Part shown: one piece after another, positions 12,243-22,704 of the stretch
How the letters are laid out: each line of letters opens with the position of its first letter
Position numbering within the stretch: the first letter of the stretch is position 1
Made by a program: the position numbers and the translations under genes
Source of the DNA: Sporodiniella umbellata
Taxonomy: Eukaryota > Mucoromycota > Mucoromycetes > Mucorales > Rhizopodaceae
Direction: 5' to 3'
NCBI GenBank assembly: GCA_025677835.1
Contig: JAIXMR010000015.1
Coordinates: forward strand, 124,001-188,000
Length of the DNA: 64,000 nt
Notes under the pieces: generated by a model
Databases searched by the model: none
What the model saw: the letters and a program-made list of their open reading frames with translations, nothing else
Told to the model about the DNA's origin: nothing

Positions 12243-13107
12243 ATGAAGAGAGTGCGTAATGACGGTTCTGTCAGTCCTCATTTAAAAGGTCGTGTGCTTA
12301 TCGATGGCAATCCGCCTAGAAATCCAAAGCCTGAGCTGATTCCAAAGCGTTCCAAGTCACAATTTGTCACTGGCCGACAACGTCTAGCTGATCTCAAAGG
12401 ACTATTGACCGAGATTATTGAGGATATTTATCCTCCTCTTACTTGTCCAGTTTGCTTTGAAAATCACTCTACTCGCGCAGAGGCCGATAGTCATGCTAAA
12501 GAAAAACACCATGGAGAAAAACCTTTTGAGTGTCTTGCTGAATGTGAGCAGGCTTATTCCAGCAGAAACGGATTGAGATATCACCTTTTTAATATCCACT
12601 CAGTTCAGCCAGTAGCTGGCGAAGCGTAAAGAGAGAAAAAGAAAAAGACAATTGAATTAAACCTTTGATTTGTATAGATTGACAAAACCTGATTCGACTT
12701 CCTCAAAAAAAACAAAGACGTCGCACAGAATTTTAGAAAAAGACTTAGCAAAAACATCAACCAATGCTTCAAGCAAGGCCTCAACAAAAACCTCTGCCAA
12801 GCGCTTGCCCAAGAAATCGGCATCGGGCATAAACGAGGACGACAGTCCACCTAATAGTACAAAATCCAAGGAGAGCCCTGTTGACAGCGACAAAGCATTT
12901 CAAGAAAAAGTTAATGAAGTATATCCAGTTACCGTTTGCCCTTCTTGTAAAGAAAGTTTCACTAAAAAGACTCATGTCATAAGGCATTTGGTACAAGTTC
13001 ACAAGGGAGAGGAGCCATATGAATGTTTTGTACCTACGTGCAAACGCGCTAAATGTTATGCCACAAGAGAAGGCTTAATTTATCATCTAGTCAATTACCA
13101 TAACTAA
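12243..13107 (+). CDS. C2H2 zinc-finger protein with four fingers in two duplicated pairs
   Basis: Two exons (12243-12625, 12678-13107) give 270 residues. Exon 1 encodes fingers 1 and 2: a C-x2-C-x12-H-x4-H finger (CPVCFENHSTR), the TGEKP-like linker HGEKPFE, then a C-x3-C-x12-H-x4-H finger (CLAECEQAY). Exon 2 encodes a Ser/Thr/Lys-rich linker, then fingers 3 and 4 with the same layout (CPSCKESF, linker KGEEPYE, CFVPTCKRAK). The phrase before each pair is also shared (EDIYPPLTCPVC and NEVYPVTVCPSC), so the halves are an internal duplication with one pair per exon. It is probably a nuclear DNA-binding protein; the target is unknown. The splice at GC|GTAAAG to TATAG|ATTGAC keeps the frame. It faces bos1 tail to tail, 146 bp apart. 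Confidence 0.88.
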
Positions 13108-13253
13108 GGACATCACTGTGTACATAAAAGTAGTGTGTGATCTGTTTATTAAAACGAAAAGAGAGAAAAAATAATAAATAAATCAACTAGTTCGTGTTTG
13201 ATCTTTTGTGCTTTTTCTTTTAGTGTTTTTTTTTTTTTTTTTTTTTTCGGTTT

Positions 13254-14188
13254 TTAGAAAAGGTAAATAATACCAACAATTACTAATACAGTTAAAACCA
13301 TACCCCCATAGAATATCCACTTGTCTTGTGCTGAACGCCTTTCAATATATCTTATCACATTTTGAGATAGCCCCAATTGGTTAGCAGCGTCCAGTATTTT
13401 TCTTTGTGTTTTCTACAATGAGCGTAAGAATATCTTTAAAGGTTTTTATATGTGTATCTTTTCTTTACTTTTAAAATAGTGTGTTGATCTGTTAAGTTTT
13501 CCAGCAAGTTCTGCGCTTGTTCAATAAAGCTATCTATCTGGGTGTCTGTATTTCTAGCAAAGCTTTGCTCACGGAGAGCAAACTCGTCTCTTTCAGAAGG
13601 TTGGTATGGATTTTCAGGCTATGAAAAAAGATAGGTGCTTCTAAGTAACTAGTGTCTTCTTGGATAAAATACAAAAAAAGCTTACTACATTGCTTGGACC
13701 TTTGTTGGCTCTTCTTAAAAGGTGGTCTCTATTTTGTTCATTTTGTATGTTTTCTTGCTGTTTTTTAGCAAATTCGAATTGTGTTCTCATCTCTTGCCAA
13801 TCTTGTCGGAATTTTCCAATTCGTCTATTTATACCATGTTTGTTAGATCAGTAATTGTTATGGGTGTTTTTACGTTAAAGCAGTTTCCTTTTTTACTGCA
13901 ATCATTTCTCTTTTTGCCAGATTTTCATAATCATCTACAGATCTTTGAAGTGAATTGAAAGAGGCTGATATTTGACCTTGCGACGGTTGTCAGTAAAAGA
14001 ATGTTTTCAGTATCTTTTCTTTACCTTGTAAGCCAGCCGAGATGTCTTCTCCCGACTGAAATTCTGTGAAGGAACGAAGGTTGGGAGTAAGTGCTTTATC
14101 TTTGTGTGTATAGCCTTTTGTACTTGCTTTCTAAATCTCTCTCAAGAGCATGCCTTTGCTTCAAGGCATGATTGTACAAGGAGTTCAT
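13254..14188 (-). CDS. bos1: Golgi/ER Qb-SNARE Bos1 (membrin, GosR2)
   Basis: A multi-exon gene on the minus strand. It begins with [20 protein letters not shown], the diagnostic start of Bos1/membrin, and continues with [56 protein letters not shown] and the SNARE-motif part [16 protein letters not shown]. It ends with [16 protein letters not shown] and the C-terminal anchor [18 protein letters not shown]. Bos1 is the Qb-SNARE of the ER-to-Golgi fusion complex (with Sed5, Bet1 and Sec22 in yeast). At least six short exons are needed. The exact borders of the small exon following the RSVDDY block (near 13860-13890) are less certain than the rest. The stop lies just past a T-run at 13229-13247 near the shared 3' end with the zinc-finger gene. 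Confidence 0.93.
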
Positions 14189-14929
14189 TTCCTTCTAATT
14201 CCTATTGACGGAAAGAAAACAAGAGCGGAACTACGCGCCTTTTCAAAATGGAGCTTTTTCTCTTTTTTAAAAGGGGAACACAGGAACAATGAACAAGAAA
14301 GGTGCCACGCATCAGGCTAATAACATAGAGTATACCTTCAGTATGGGCCTGCGTTCTTTTGTACACGAAATACTGAGACAAACGGGTAAATTTTGATCCC
14401 CAGAAACTTGAAAATTATGAAATGTATACACCTATTGTCCAAGAAAAAACAAAGAGGTAGAAATAACACAAGGTGGCTGCAGCTGACTTGTTTAGTGTCA
14501 ATTCCCACAAGATGCATAGTACTCTTACCATCCAATTAATCCGTTATATGAGTGTAACCTCTACCAAGATATATTAATGTACTTAATATTTGTTCAACCG
14601 TAGTATTAAAAGGCTTTAGTAGTAGAATAGTAAACTTGTAGTTTTGGGACTGTGCTAGGGGACTTGATATTTTTTAAAATATACCTACATTCAATGGCCA
14701 ACAAGGCTATAAAAAAACTTTACAAATGCTTATCGAATATAAAACCAAAAGAAAAACTCGAGAATTTGGGAGTTAGTCTATATCGTTTGCTTAAGCGGTA
14801 AAACTGCTTTTGTAGTTTTCCAACAGTTTTTTTTTTAAATAAAGAGGTGGTTCCAACAAATTTTGATCATACAAATTTAATCCATTTATTCTCAGCTTCT
14901 TTTTCTTTTCGTTCTTTTCTTCTTGCAAA
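14189..14929. other. Divergent promoter region between bos1 and the BAR-domain gene
   Basis: This is 741 bp between two genes transcribed away from each other. It is AT-rich with CT-rich tracts (TTCTTTTTC) right before the ATG at 14930. The 9-mer AACCGTAGT occurs at 14596-14604; the same word (either strand) recurs elsewhere in the window. No gene is seen. Confidence 0.55.
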
Positions 14930-16089
14930 ATGTCTCAACCTGGTGGCAACATTAAAGTTGTGGATGCTGAGCCTGTACAACAGAACAATGCTTCTAATAA
15001 CAATACTTTAAATCCAAATGCTATTTTAAATAACACTTTGGATGGTTTTGCGCAATTAGGCTCGCGTATAAACCCTTTCGCACAAAGACTCAACAAAGGC
15101 CTTGGTCAAGTCAGACAGGTATTGGAAGCTTTAACACCATGCTAAAATTGCTTTACTCATAAAGATTTAGTATGCACAAGAAAAGCTTGGAACTGCTGAA
15201 AGTGTTACTGAACTCCCCCAAGAGTACAAAGCTTTGGAAAAGGTAAAAAGTTTGCCTTTAAAAAAAAAAAATAAGACGCTTAAATTGGAATGTGTTTTCT
15301 CTCAAAAAAAATAGAGACTTGATGCGCTTCGAGACGTGCAATCCAACATGCTGAAAGTCACTCGCACTTACAGCAACCCCTCTTATGATTACCCTGTTCA
15401 AGTTCAACAGTCTCTTATCAACATTACCAGTAAATTTACTCGTGAAATTCAACAACTCACTTTGAATTCTGCAGCAGACCGTGCTTCTGCTCAACAAGCT
15501 GCCCCAGAAGAGTCCAAAACTTTGTTGCATGGACTTTCTCGTGTTGCGGCTCAAGGGTCTCAAGAAGTGGGCACAGAAGAGGCATTAGGAACAGCTCTTT
15601 TTAAATACGCCACTATTACTAACAAAGTTGCTGATGCTCGCGTCAAAATGGATCAAACTATTATCGAACAATTCAACAAGCCAGTTCAAACCACTCTAAA
15701 CAACTCAATTGAGTTAGCTAATAAAGCAAGGCGCAATGTACAGTCTATTCGTCTATCTTTGGATGCTTGCAAAGACAGATATCGCTCTGCACGCCCCGAA
15801 AAATCGGAGGCTGCACGTTTAGAAGTTGAGCAAGCAGAGGATCAATTTGTTGCTGCTGTTGAAGAATCTACGAATTTGATGAAGGCTGCTTTGGAAAATG
15901 TGAGTTGTAAACTGTTTTCATTAAATACTGATTTTTTTCTAGCCCGAATTTTATCGCAACCTATCAGATCTTGTTGCTGCTCAACTTCACTATTTCAAAG
16001 AAGCTCAAGACCTTTTATCCGATCTTGCTCCTGAGCTGGATGAGATTCAAGTAACTCAAGAAGCTTTGTACAGAAATAGTCGTACCTAA
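14930..16089 (+). CDS. BAR-domain protein, Gvp36-like
   Basis: Four exons (14930-15118, 15171-15242, 15315-15899, 15943-16089) give 330 residues. After a Asn/Gln-rich start the protein shows the amphipathic FAQLGSRINPFAQRLNKGLGQVRQ, then a long helical region (YKALEKRLDALRDVQSNMLKVT, KYATITNKVADARVKMD, ELANKARRNVQSIRLSLDACK) and a last helix FYRNLSDLVAAQLHYFKEAQDLL, the arrangement of fungal Gvp36-type BAR proteins. These bind and curve membranes in Golgi/vacuole and endocytic traffic. The intron between 15900 and 15942 is only 43 nt. The second intron ends in an A-run before TAG. Confidence 0.87.
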
Positions 16090-18008
16090 ACTAAATTTTA
16101 ATAAATACTCAAAAAAAATCTAACAAGGTCTGTAATTGGATTTGAAGCTGCCGATGTAAAGATGCTTGAGTCTTTATTTGTTTCTCTGAAAAAAAAAAAA
16201 ACCTACAAATTTTAGATTGGAAGAACCCTCAGCGTGTGGCAAGTTTCAAAATCTCCTTTTATTACTTAACCGAATATGTGCCAAGCTCTATTTGGTTTAC
16301 AGTTGAAATACCTAGCTCTTTTAGACAATTAAATACAAGAGATATTGCATTTCAAAAAAAAAAAAAGAAAAAAAAAAAAAACTTATTGAAACGTTTTAAG
16401 AGCATAAAAGACTACGATCAATGCTTTTACAATACATTTTTACACGGACTTTTCTGTAACAAGTAATAATACATACTTTTCAAATGACCTTTCCTACTAT
16501 TTATAAACTTTTAGTTTTCTCTCTGAAAGTGAATAATTTTGTAGCTTAAAATAGGAACACAAAAACTGATTTACATTGTAATTAGAAACAAAATTGTTGT
16601 CTAACAAGGATCGGTTTTAAAGGCCTTTAAAAAAAATAATGTGGTTTTTTATGTTAAAGGAAAAGTATCTCGGGTTGGTGTTTGCACTGTTAGGTTTGCT
16701 TTTGATTCACTTACTATATTCCAAGCATCATAAAAGCTCCAAGCGTTCTTTTTTTTTACGCCTTAGTAGCTTTATCGTGCTGGGTCAAATTTTTATTGAA
16801 GAGCGCTTTCGATCATAGTTATTTAAACCAGAATAAGAATAAGCAACCAAGAAAAAAGGCATGTAATAACAACCTTTCAAACCCAATAGCCTTGCAAAAC
16901 AAATAGCAGTTTTGCTTACTTTTACTAACCTAAATTATGGCTACAAAAGAAAAGCTTTTGCGTTAAAATTGCTTGATATAGGAAACAAAAAAAGAATAAG
17001 AGGTAACAATGGGACTTCTGCGTCTAGTAACCTGGCAAAGGTTAAAAATAATTTTTGAAAAAAGAATGATGAAAAAGTGTAATTCTAATTTTGGTTAAAT
17101 ACTATATTAATAAACGCACGAATTTTTGTCTGTTATATTCAACGCGATGTTATAGGATACAGAACGGGTACAAATTTTTTGTACGGTGATAGCGCTTTTT
17201 TTTTGAACAAAATAAAGGGCGGAAGTTTCAAACATACAAAATAAAAACAAAACCAGATTGCCGTTTCTTTTTTTTTTTTTGACAGCGTTAAGCCTCAGCC
17301 GTATCTTTGTTGCCTGTCTGAGTATGCAAAAAAATGAAAAGCACGAAAAAGCCGCTAGCAGAAAACAAATGAGAGCGGTTTTTTAGAATTCAACAAAACA
17401 AGAATAAAGATACGGATGTTCATGTCCTAATAATATCTAAAATAAAAATTTAAAGTAGCTAGACTAAGCAGGTTTTCCAGGCTTATTGAATACCTTTTTA
17501 GATATATTATTCAAAGAGGCATGGTGGTTCAAATGTTAAAATCGAAACCGGTGCCATATTTGCTTCATTGTGTAGAAAAAACGAGTTGATTGTGTAGTAA
17601 CAGGTTTCACATAACCAAAAAAAAAAAAGGACAAACAAAAACAAAAACAAAACATCTTGCTCTTGCTAAGTATAGCTAAAGGAAAACTGAGCAAAATTTG
17701 AATCAATTTTCGACTATTGCAAACTCCGCTACGATTCAATTTTACGAGGAACTTGAAAAGACTACCAGCATTCATGTGTTTTTCTTTTACGCCGACATAT
17801 ATAAAAAACTTGCCCTATATATCTTCTTTTTCTCTTGGCGTTTGTTCAAAGAAAACTATCATATACGGTTCTTTGTCTTTACACTATTTGCTTGGCTAGA
17901 TTTGTTCCCTTTTTGCTTCCCAGAAATTACTTTTGTTTTCAAAGCAAAGAGATTTAGAATCATTAAAGTTTTTGAAATTACTAAAAAACAGCAACAACAT
18001 CAATAATT
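16090..18008. other. Gene-free AT-rich interval, 1.9 kb
   Basis: Only short frames running through A and T tracts are present (for example 16236-16466 and 17698-18006), none with a recognisable motif. The right end precedes the cyclin start and must hold its promoter. Confidence 0.55.
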
Positions 18009-20019
18009 ATGTACTCGCAACAACCTCATCACCCTCCCCGACCGCAGCAGCCTCCACAACATCAACAACAGCAGCCTTATACAAACGCTATGGATCCTTA
18101 TAACCCTTCATATACAAATAGTGTTGTACGACACCAGTTACCCCCGCCCCCACCTCCACATCATCTCGTCATACCACCTGAGCCCACACCAAACGAATCG
18201 ACTATACCTCCTTTATCAATACCTGAGCTAGCCGATTTTGCATCCATGATGGTGTATTTAATGTGGCATGCACGAAGACCGTCTGTTATGGCTTTGCATG
18301 ATCTATCTAAAACTATGAGCCTTGCACAACAAACAGAAGACCATCAACTTGGACACTCTAAGGAGACAGCAACAATTGCTAGTCATACTAGCGCCGCATT
18401 TAAAAAGTTTTGTAAGCAGGTAAATATAAAAAAATATATAAGCACCTATAATCTTAATGTATGTAATTGACAAGTCCACACCAGGTCTTGACAGCTACGC
18501 AACTCTCAGAATCTGTGATTCTGCTATCGCTAAAATATATAGCTATGCTGCTACAAATTAACCCAAATATACAGGGAGCCGAAGGCTCAGAATATAGATT
18601 ATTCACAGTGGCCTTGATGTTGGGTAAAAAAAAAAAAAAACTGAAAAGGGATATATCCAAGTGAAGAAGGTCTAACCTTTACGGTCTAGCAAACAAATTT
18701 TTGGATGACAACACGTTTACCAATAAAACTTGGTCAGAGGTGACAGGAATGAAAGTGAGAGATTTGAACGTGATGGAATTGGAATTTTTGGATGTCCTTA
18801 CCTTCAAATTGTTCATACAAAAAGACGAATTTGAGAGATACAAGGGGGCTGTATTGCTATTTAGAAACCAACTCTTAAATGCAGATGGTCATTTATTAGA
18901 GGACACATATAAGGGTATCATAAGCGCACAGCAGCAACAACAGCAGCAACATACACAGCAGCAGCAACAGCAGCAACATACACAGCAGCAACAACAGTAC
19001 CAAAACCAGCAGCAGTACCAGCTTATGCTGATGCTATCCAAAGCTCAACTTCCTCACGTACCTACTCAGCCCTTAAATAGACCGCTAACTCGCGTTCCTT
19101 TACGTATACCAGTACAACCAGTTTGGAGGCAAAATGTTGTCCCTACACCTACTTCCAGTGCCGTTGACTACTATCATTACCCTACAACAACTCCTTCAAA
19201 TACATATCAAAGTACTCAGCAGCCATTAAGGACTACTTATAACTATTATACACCAACAGATGGATATTATAATGGTACTACTAGTAGCCGAACACAACAA
19301 ACGCGCCCTTACTATCCTGAAACATCCGATACTTACTCAAGGCCAACTGGCGGGAATACAGGTGCTGGTTTTCAGCAGGTATGAGCTCTTTTTTTTTAAA
19401 AAAAAGAAACTGCGAACAAATAATGTAAGAGATACTTATATCAATCATCTTTTAGGCACACGCTCCTCCAACTCAACCTTACAGTAGCACTGTTACGAGT
19501 ATCAATCAACAGTCATACAGCGCAACTAACAGTAACACCAACCAGCCACCATATATTGCTACTGGAGGGAGCAGCAGCCAGCAGCCCTATGGCACCCCTA
19601 CCAGCAATATTGGCCAGCCACCTTATAGTGCCTCTGGTAATGGAGCTAGCCAAACGCCATTTGGCGCTACTACAAATAACATAAATCAACCGCCCTACAG
19701 TACTATTGTCACCAATTCAAACCAACAGCCATATGGCGCTCCTCCTGCTGGAGTAAATTCGCAGAGTTATAGCACTACCCCTAGCGTCAATCAGCATACA
19801 TATAGCGTTGTTAACTCAAGCTTAAGTCAACAGCCTTATCCAACCTCCAATGCAAATATGGGCCAGCAACATTATGGCAGTTCAAGTGCTGGCATCAATC
19901 AATCGTCTTATAATGCAGCAAATACCAATGGAAACACCAGACCGTACAGAAGGCCTGCTGGACCTATGCCAGAAGATCCATCAACAGCTATGGAATCTTA
20001 CCAAAGTCATCGAAACTAA
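18009..20019 (+). CDS. Pho80/Pcl-type cyclin with a long low-complexity tail
   Basis: Four exons (18009-18419, 18485-18623, 18690-19378, 19456-20019) give 600 residues. After a Pro/Gln/His-rich start, the cyclin box runs from about residue 70 to 220: LADFASMMVYLMWHAR, then SESVILLSLKYIAMLL, the signature [25 protein letters not shown] and LNVMELEFLDVLTFKLF. The order matches cyclins of the fungal Pcl/Pho80 group, partners of a Pho85-like kinase in cell-cycle or nutrient control. The C-terminal 360 residues are unusual: a His-broken polyQ tract (18929-19020), a Tyr/Thr/Pro-rich stretch and 13 tandem 12-residue repeats. The tail is longer than the cyclin itself. The splice that restores [10 protein letters not shown] uses GTAAAA and GTCTAG. 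Confidence 0.9.
18929..19020 (+). repeat. PolyQ tract (CAG/CAA) broken by His-Thr
   Basis: Inside cyclin exon 3 about 25 Gln codons occur in blocks of seven, seven and five separated by HT, followed by YQNQQQY. Mixed CAG and CAA codons indicate selection for Gln rather than a pure, slippage-prone triplet run. Confidence 0.95.
19471..19935 (+). repeat. Coding minisatellite: 13 tandem units of 36 bp (12 residues)
   Basis: The last cyclin exon is built from 13 units; twelve have exactly 12 codons and one (19759-19791) has 11. The consensus is Q-[QP]-x-Y-[SG] followed by seven variable, Ser/Asn/Thr/Gly-rich residues, commonly ending in N or S. Examples are QQPYGTPTSNIG, QPPYSASGNGAS and QQSYSATNSNTN. 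The DNA has diverged, with synonymous and other changes, so the register has been kept for some time. A partial 14th unit (TRPYRRP) follows. Confidence 0.92.
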
Positions 20020-20939
20020 GCTATTTTAAAACTACGAGAAAAGCAAACATATTGCTACAGAGTAGATAAGGGACGCGCACAAAATGTAAAAACCAAAATA
20101 CAAACAAAAAAAGTCAACAATCAAAAAAAAAAAAAAAAAAAAAAAAAGCAAAAAAGATAAATCACCCAAAAGACAACAAAAATATCTATAAATATTGAAA
20201 GAAGGAATATACAATGATAAACTTTACTTGCTCTGTTAAAAGTATGGACGATATTTCACTTTTTGACTCACATACTTTCCTCTTCAAAAAAAAAAAAAAA
20301 AAAAAAAAAAAGAAAAATGTCGCGGCAAAATGTATGTATCGTAGGAGTTATGACTACACGAACATTCTCTTTTTTTTTTCTGCTTTTATATTTATTTTGA
20401 CTTTTTTCTGTACAAAAAAATTGAATAAGGGCTAGTAAACCCATGTAGATATACCAATAGACTCTCTAGTGAGCAGACCAAAGCGTAGTTGAGAAAGATA
20501 CATTCAATTGAATCTAAATACGGTTTGGAGAACATAAAGGGCTTCTCTATATAACTTAAATAAAATGTTCTTTTATCTGGTCCCTTCAGGCCGGGTTTTT
20601 TTTTACTGTGGGTTTCTTTTATACTGTATACTTTCATAGTGTCTTACATGGACGGGTAAGTAGACTAAACAGATATAGGTCTTATCTTATAGAGCTCATT
20701 TATACCATAATTTTTCAAACCAAATATGTTGTTAAAAGATCAAGTACACGTACAAGCAATAGTGGAACAATTTCATTGCTTTAGTAAAAATGTGAGTTTT
20801 GTAGACTACAAACCGTTTTTGAAAACTGAGTTTGTATAGTAAACATCTTGAAAACAATAAGCCGAAAAAAATATACCAGCAGGTTATAGTAGAGATGACA
20901 AAAAAAAGCTTTTTATTCGCTAAAAAAACAAAAACGTTT
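20020..20939. other. 3' intergenic region between cyclin and pyruvate decarboxylase (tail to tail)
   Basis: The interval holds long A-runs (20125-20147 and 20287-20310) and AT-rich sequence. No gene is visible; the short frames read through homopolymers. Confidence 0.55.
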
Positions 20940-22704
20940 TTAGGTCTTTAGAGATAGTAAAGGTACAGTAAGTATGGCTTTCAGTTCACGTGGAATATCG
21001 CGTCGAGGCATTACTACTTCAAGAAAATGGATTTTGTCTGGGCTGGTAACAGTTTGTTCCATAGCCTTTTCAAATTCGTCACGTGTGGATACAGTTCCTT
21101 GGAATCCAATAAAAGATGATTTAGTATGTGGATTAGACTTGATACGTGCGCCAAAATAGTCTAGGGACTTTCCATATTCCCACATTTGAAAAGTGTTGAA
21201 ACAACGTTCTACGCCAGTCACATAATGTTCGATCATATAACCATCATTGTTGAGTAAAAGTATAACAGGAGTTAGTCCATGACGAAGAAATAGGGAGATT
21301 TCTTGACAAGTCATTTGGAAAGAACCATCACCAACAATAAGGTACACACGACGGTCTCTAGCAGCCATAGCAGCACCAACAGCAGCACCAATAGAATAAC
21401 CAATGGAGGCATAGAGGAACTGAGAAATATACAGCGTGCCCCTAGGAATACGTAGATTTGAGGTGGCAAACATCAAGCTGCCTGTTTCAGCACATAAAAT
21501 TATGTCTTCCTCCAAATAATCTGGAAGCTTGTTCCATAAGTAGCTGTGGGTAATTTCAGTACCTTCTGGGGTTGGCTCTGACTGGGGGCGTGGGCCAAGA
21601 TCAAAATGTCGAGGTGTTTTGGGAAGCGACTCTGTAAGAAGAGGAAGAAACTCTGTCATTGAAACATCTTTATACTGCGTTTTAAAGATAATAGTGGTAA
21701 ACGAATGCAAGCTTATAGTTTTAGGTTGATCAAAGGAATCGGCAAAAGTACTAGTATTAAAGAATGCTTTGACAGCTCCTAGTTCAATAATCAAGTCAGC
21801 CTTGCTTAACTCTTCTTTTGTAGCCTCAAATCCAACTTCTTTGTGATATATGCCGCGAAAAGATGATAATGTTTCATCAACGATTCCCTTTCCTAAGGGC
21901 GTTACGTATGTTGGAAAACCGCTGCGTTTAATAAAATCTTGGGCAAGTTTTTGAATTCCATGGCGAGCCACACATCCATCAACTACTATGATCGGGAATT
22001 TTGCTTCATCAATAGCTTTTAAAGTCTCTTTCAGAGCAGAAGATTGAACCCATGAAGGATTTATGGGCAGTTTGATTTGAAGAGGATCTATCTTTTCTGG
22101 AACCAAAACTTCCATGTTAAACAAGTTAGCAGGAACAGCTATATATCCAGGACGCTTGTATATCATGGCTTTGGAGATAACTCGGTCTATTTCTTCTATA
22201 GCATTATACTGTGTCAACTGAGTATACGCACATGTGATTGAAGCAGCTACTTGAAAAAAGGCATCTATTTTGCCCTGAGCTAAGGAGTGATGGGGTGCAG
22301 AAATAAAAGAGCGTTGCCTCAAAGTAGGATTGCCTACAATGTGAATAACAGGAACCATTTCACTATAGGAGCCAGCGATACCATTAGTGGCTGAAAGTTC
22401 TCCAACGCCAAAAGTTGTGGCCAAAACACCAGCACCTCGTATACGAGCATAACCGTCGGCAGCATAAGAAGCATTGAGCTCGTTAGCATTATTTCCCCAA
22501 GTAAGATTAGGGTCCTCTTCAACCAGGCTTACAAAAGGCTAATGTATTGTAGGGTAAGAAGAAGGGTAAGTTAGACACCATACTCTAAAGCTTTCAAACT
22601 ATATAACTTACTATAATAAAATCTCCAGGAACACCGAAAACAGTATCAATATTCAGCTCTTTTAAACGATTGATTAAGTGTTGACCAATAGTTACGCCTA
22701 TCAT
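20940..22704 (-). CDS. Pyruvate decarboxylase paralogue 1 (thiamine-diphosphate enzyme)
   Basis: Two exons on the minus strand (22704-22612, 22538-20940) give 563 residues, the length of yeast Pdc1. The enzyme splits pyruvate to acetaldehyde and CO2 in fermentation in the cytosol. Key marks: FGVPGDF, the catalytic Glu in NNANELNASYAADGYAR, the His pair in APHHSLAQG, FGVGELS, the diphosphate motif VGDGSFQMTCQE with its downstream NN (LLLNNDGYMIE), and the active-site Glu after DGYMI. All core residues are present, so it is probably active. The start MIGVTIGQHLINRLKE is the canonical PDC N-terminus. The intron falls after GDFII, before PFVSL, and the paralogue at 44339 has its intron at the same place. 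Indolepyruvate or other 2-keto-acid decarboxylase activity is possible. Confidence 0.94.

Noticed and set aside
11970..12629. A 219-codon frame beginning at 11970 that includes the zinc fingers
   Set aside because: The first 90 codons translate through a poly-A and a poly-T run and have no natural composition; the ATG at 12243 is a better start.
20214..20435. 73-codon frame after the cyclin gene
   Set aside because: It runs through a 24-A tract and has no support.
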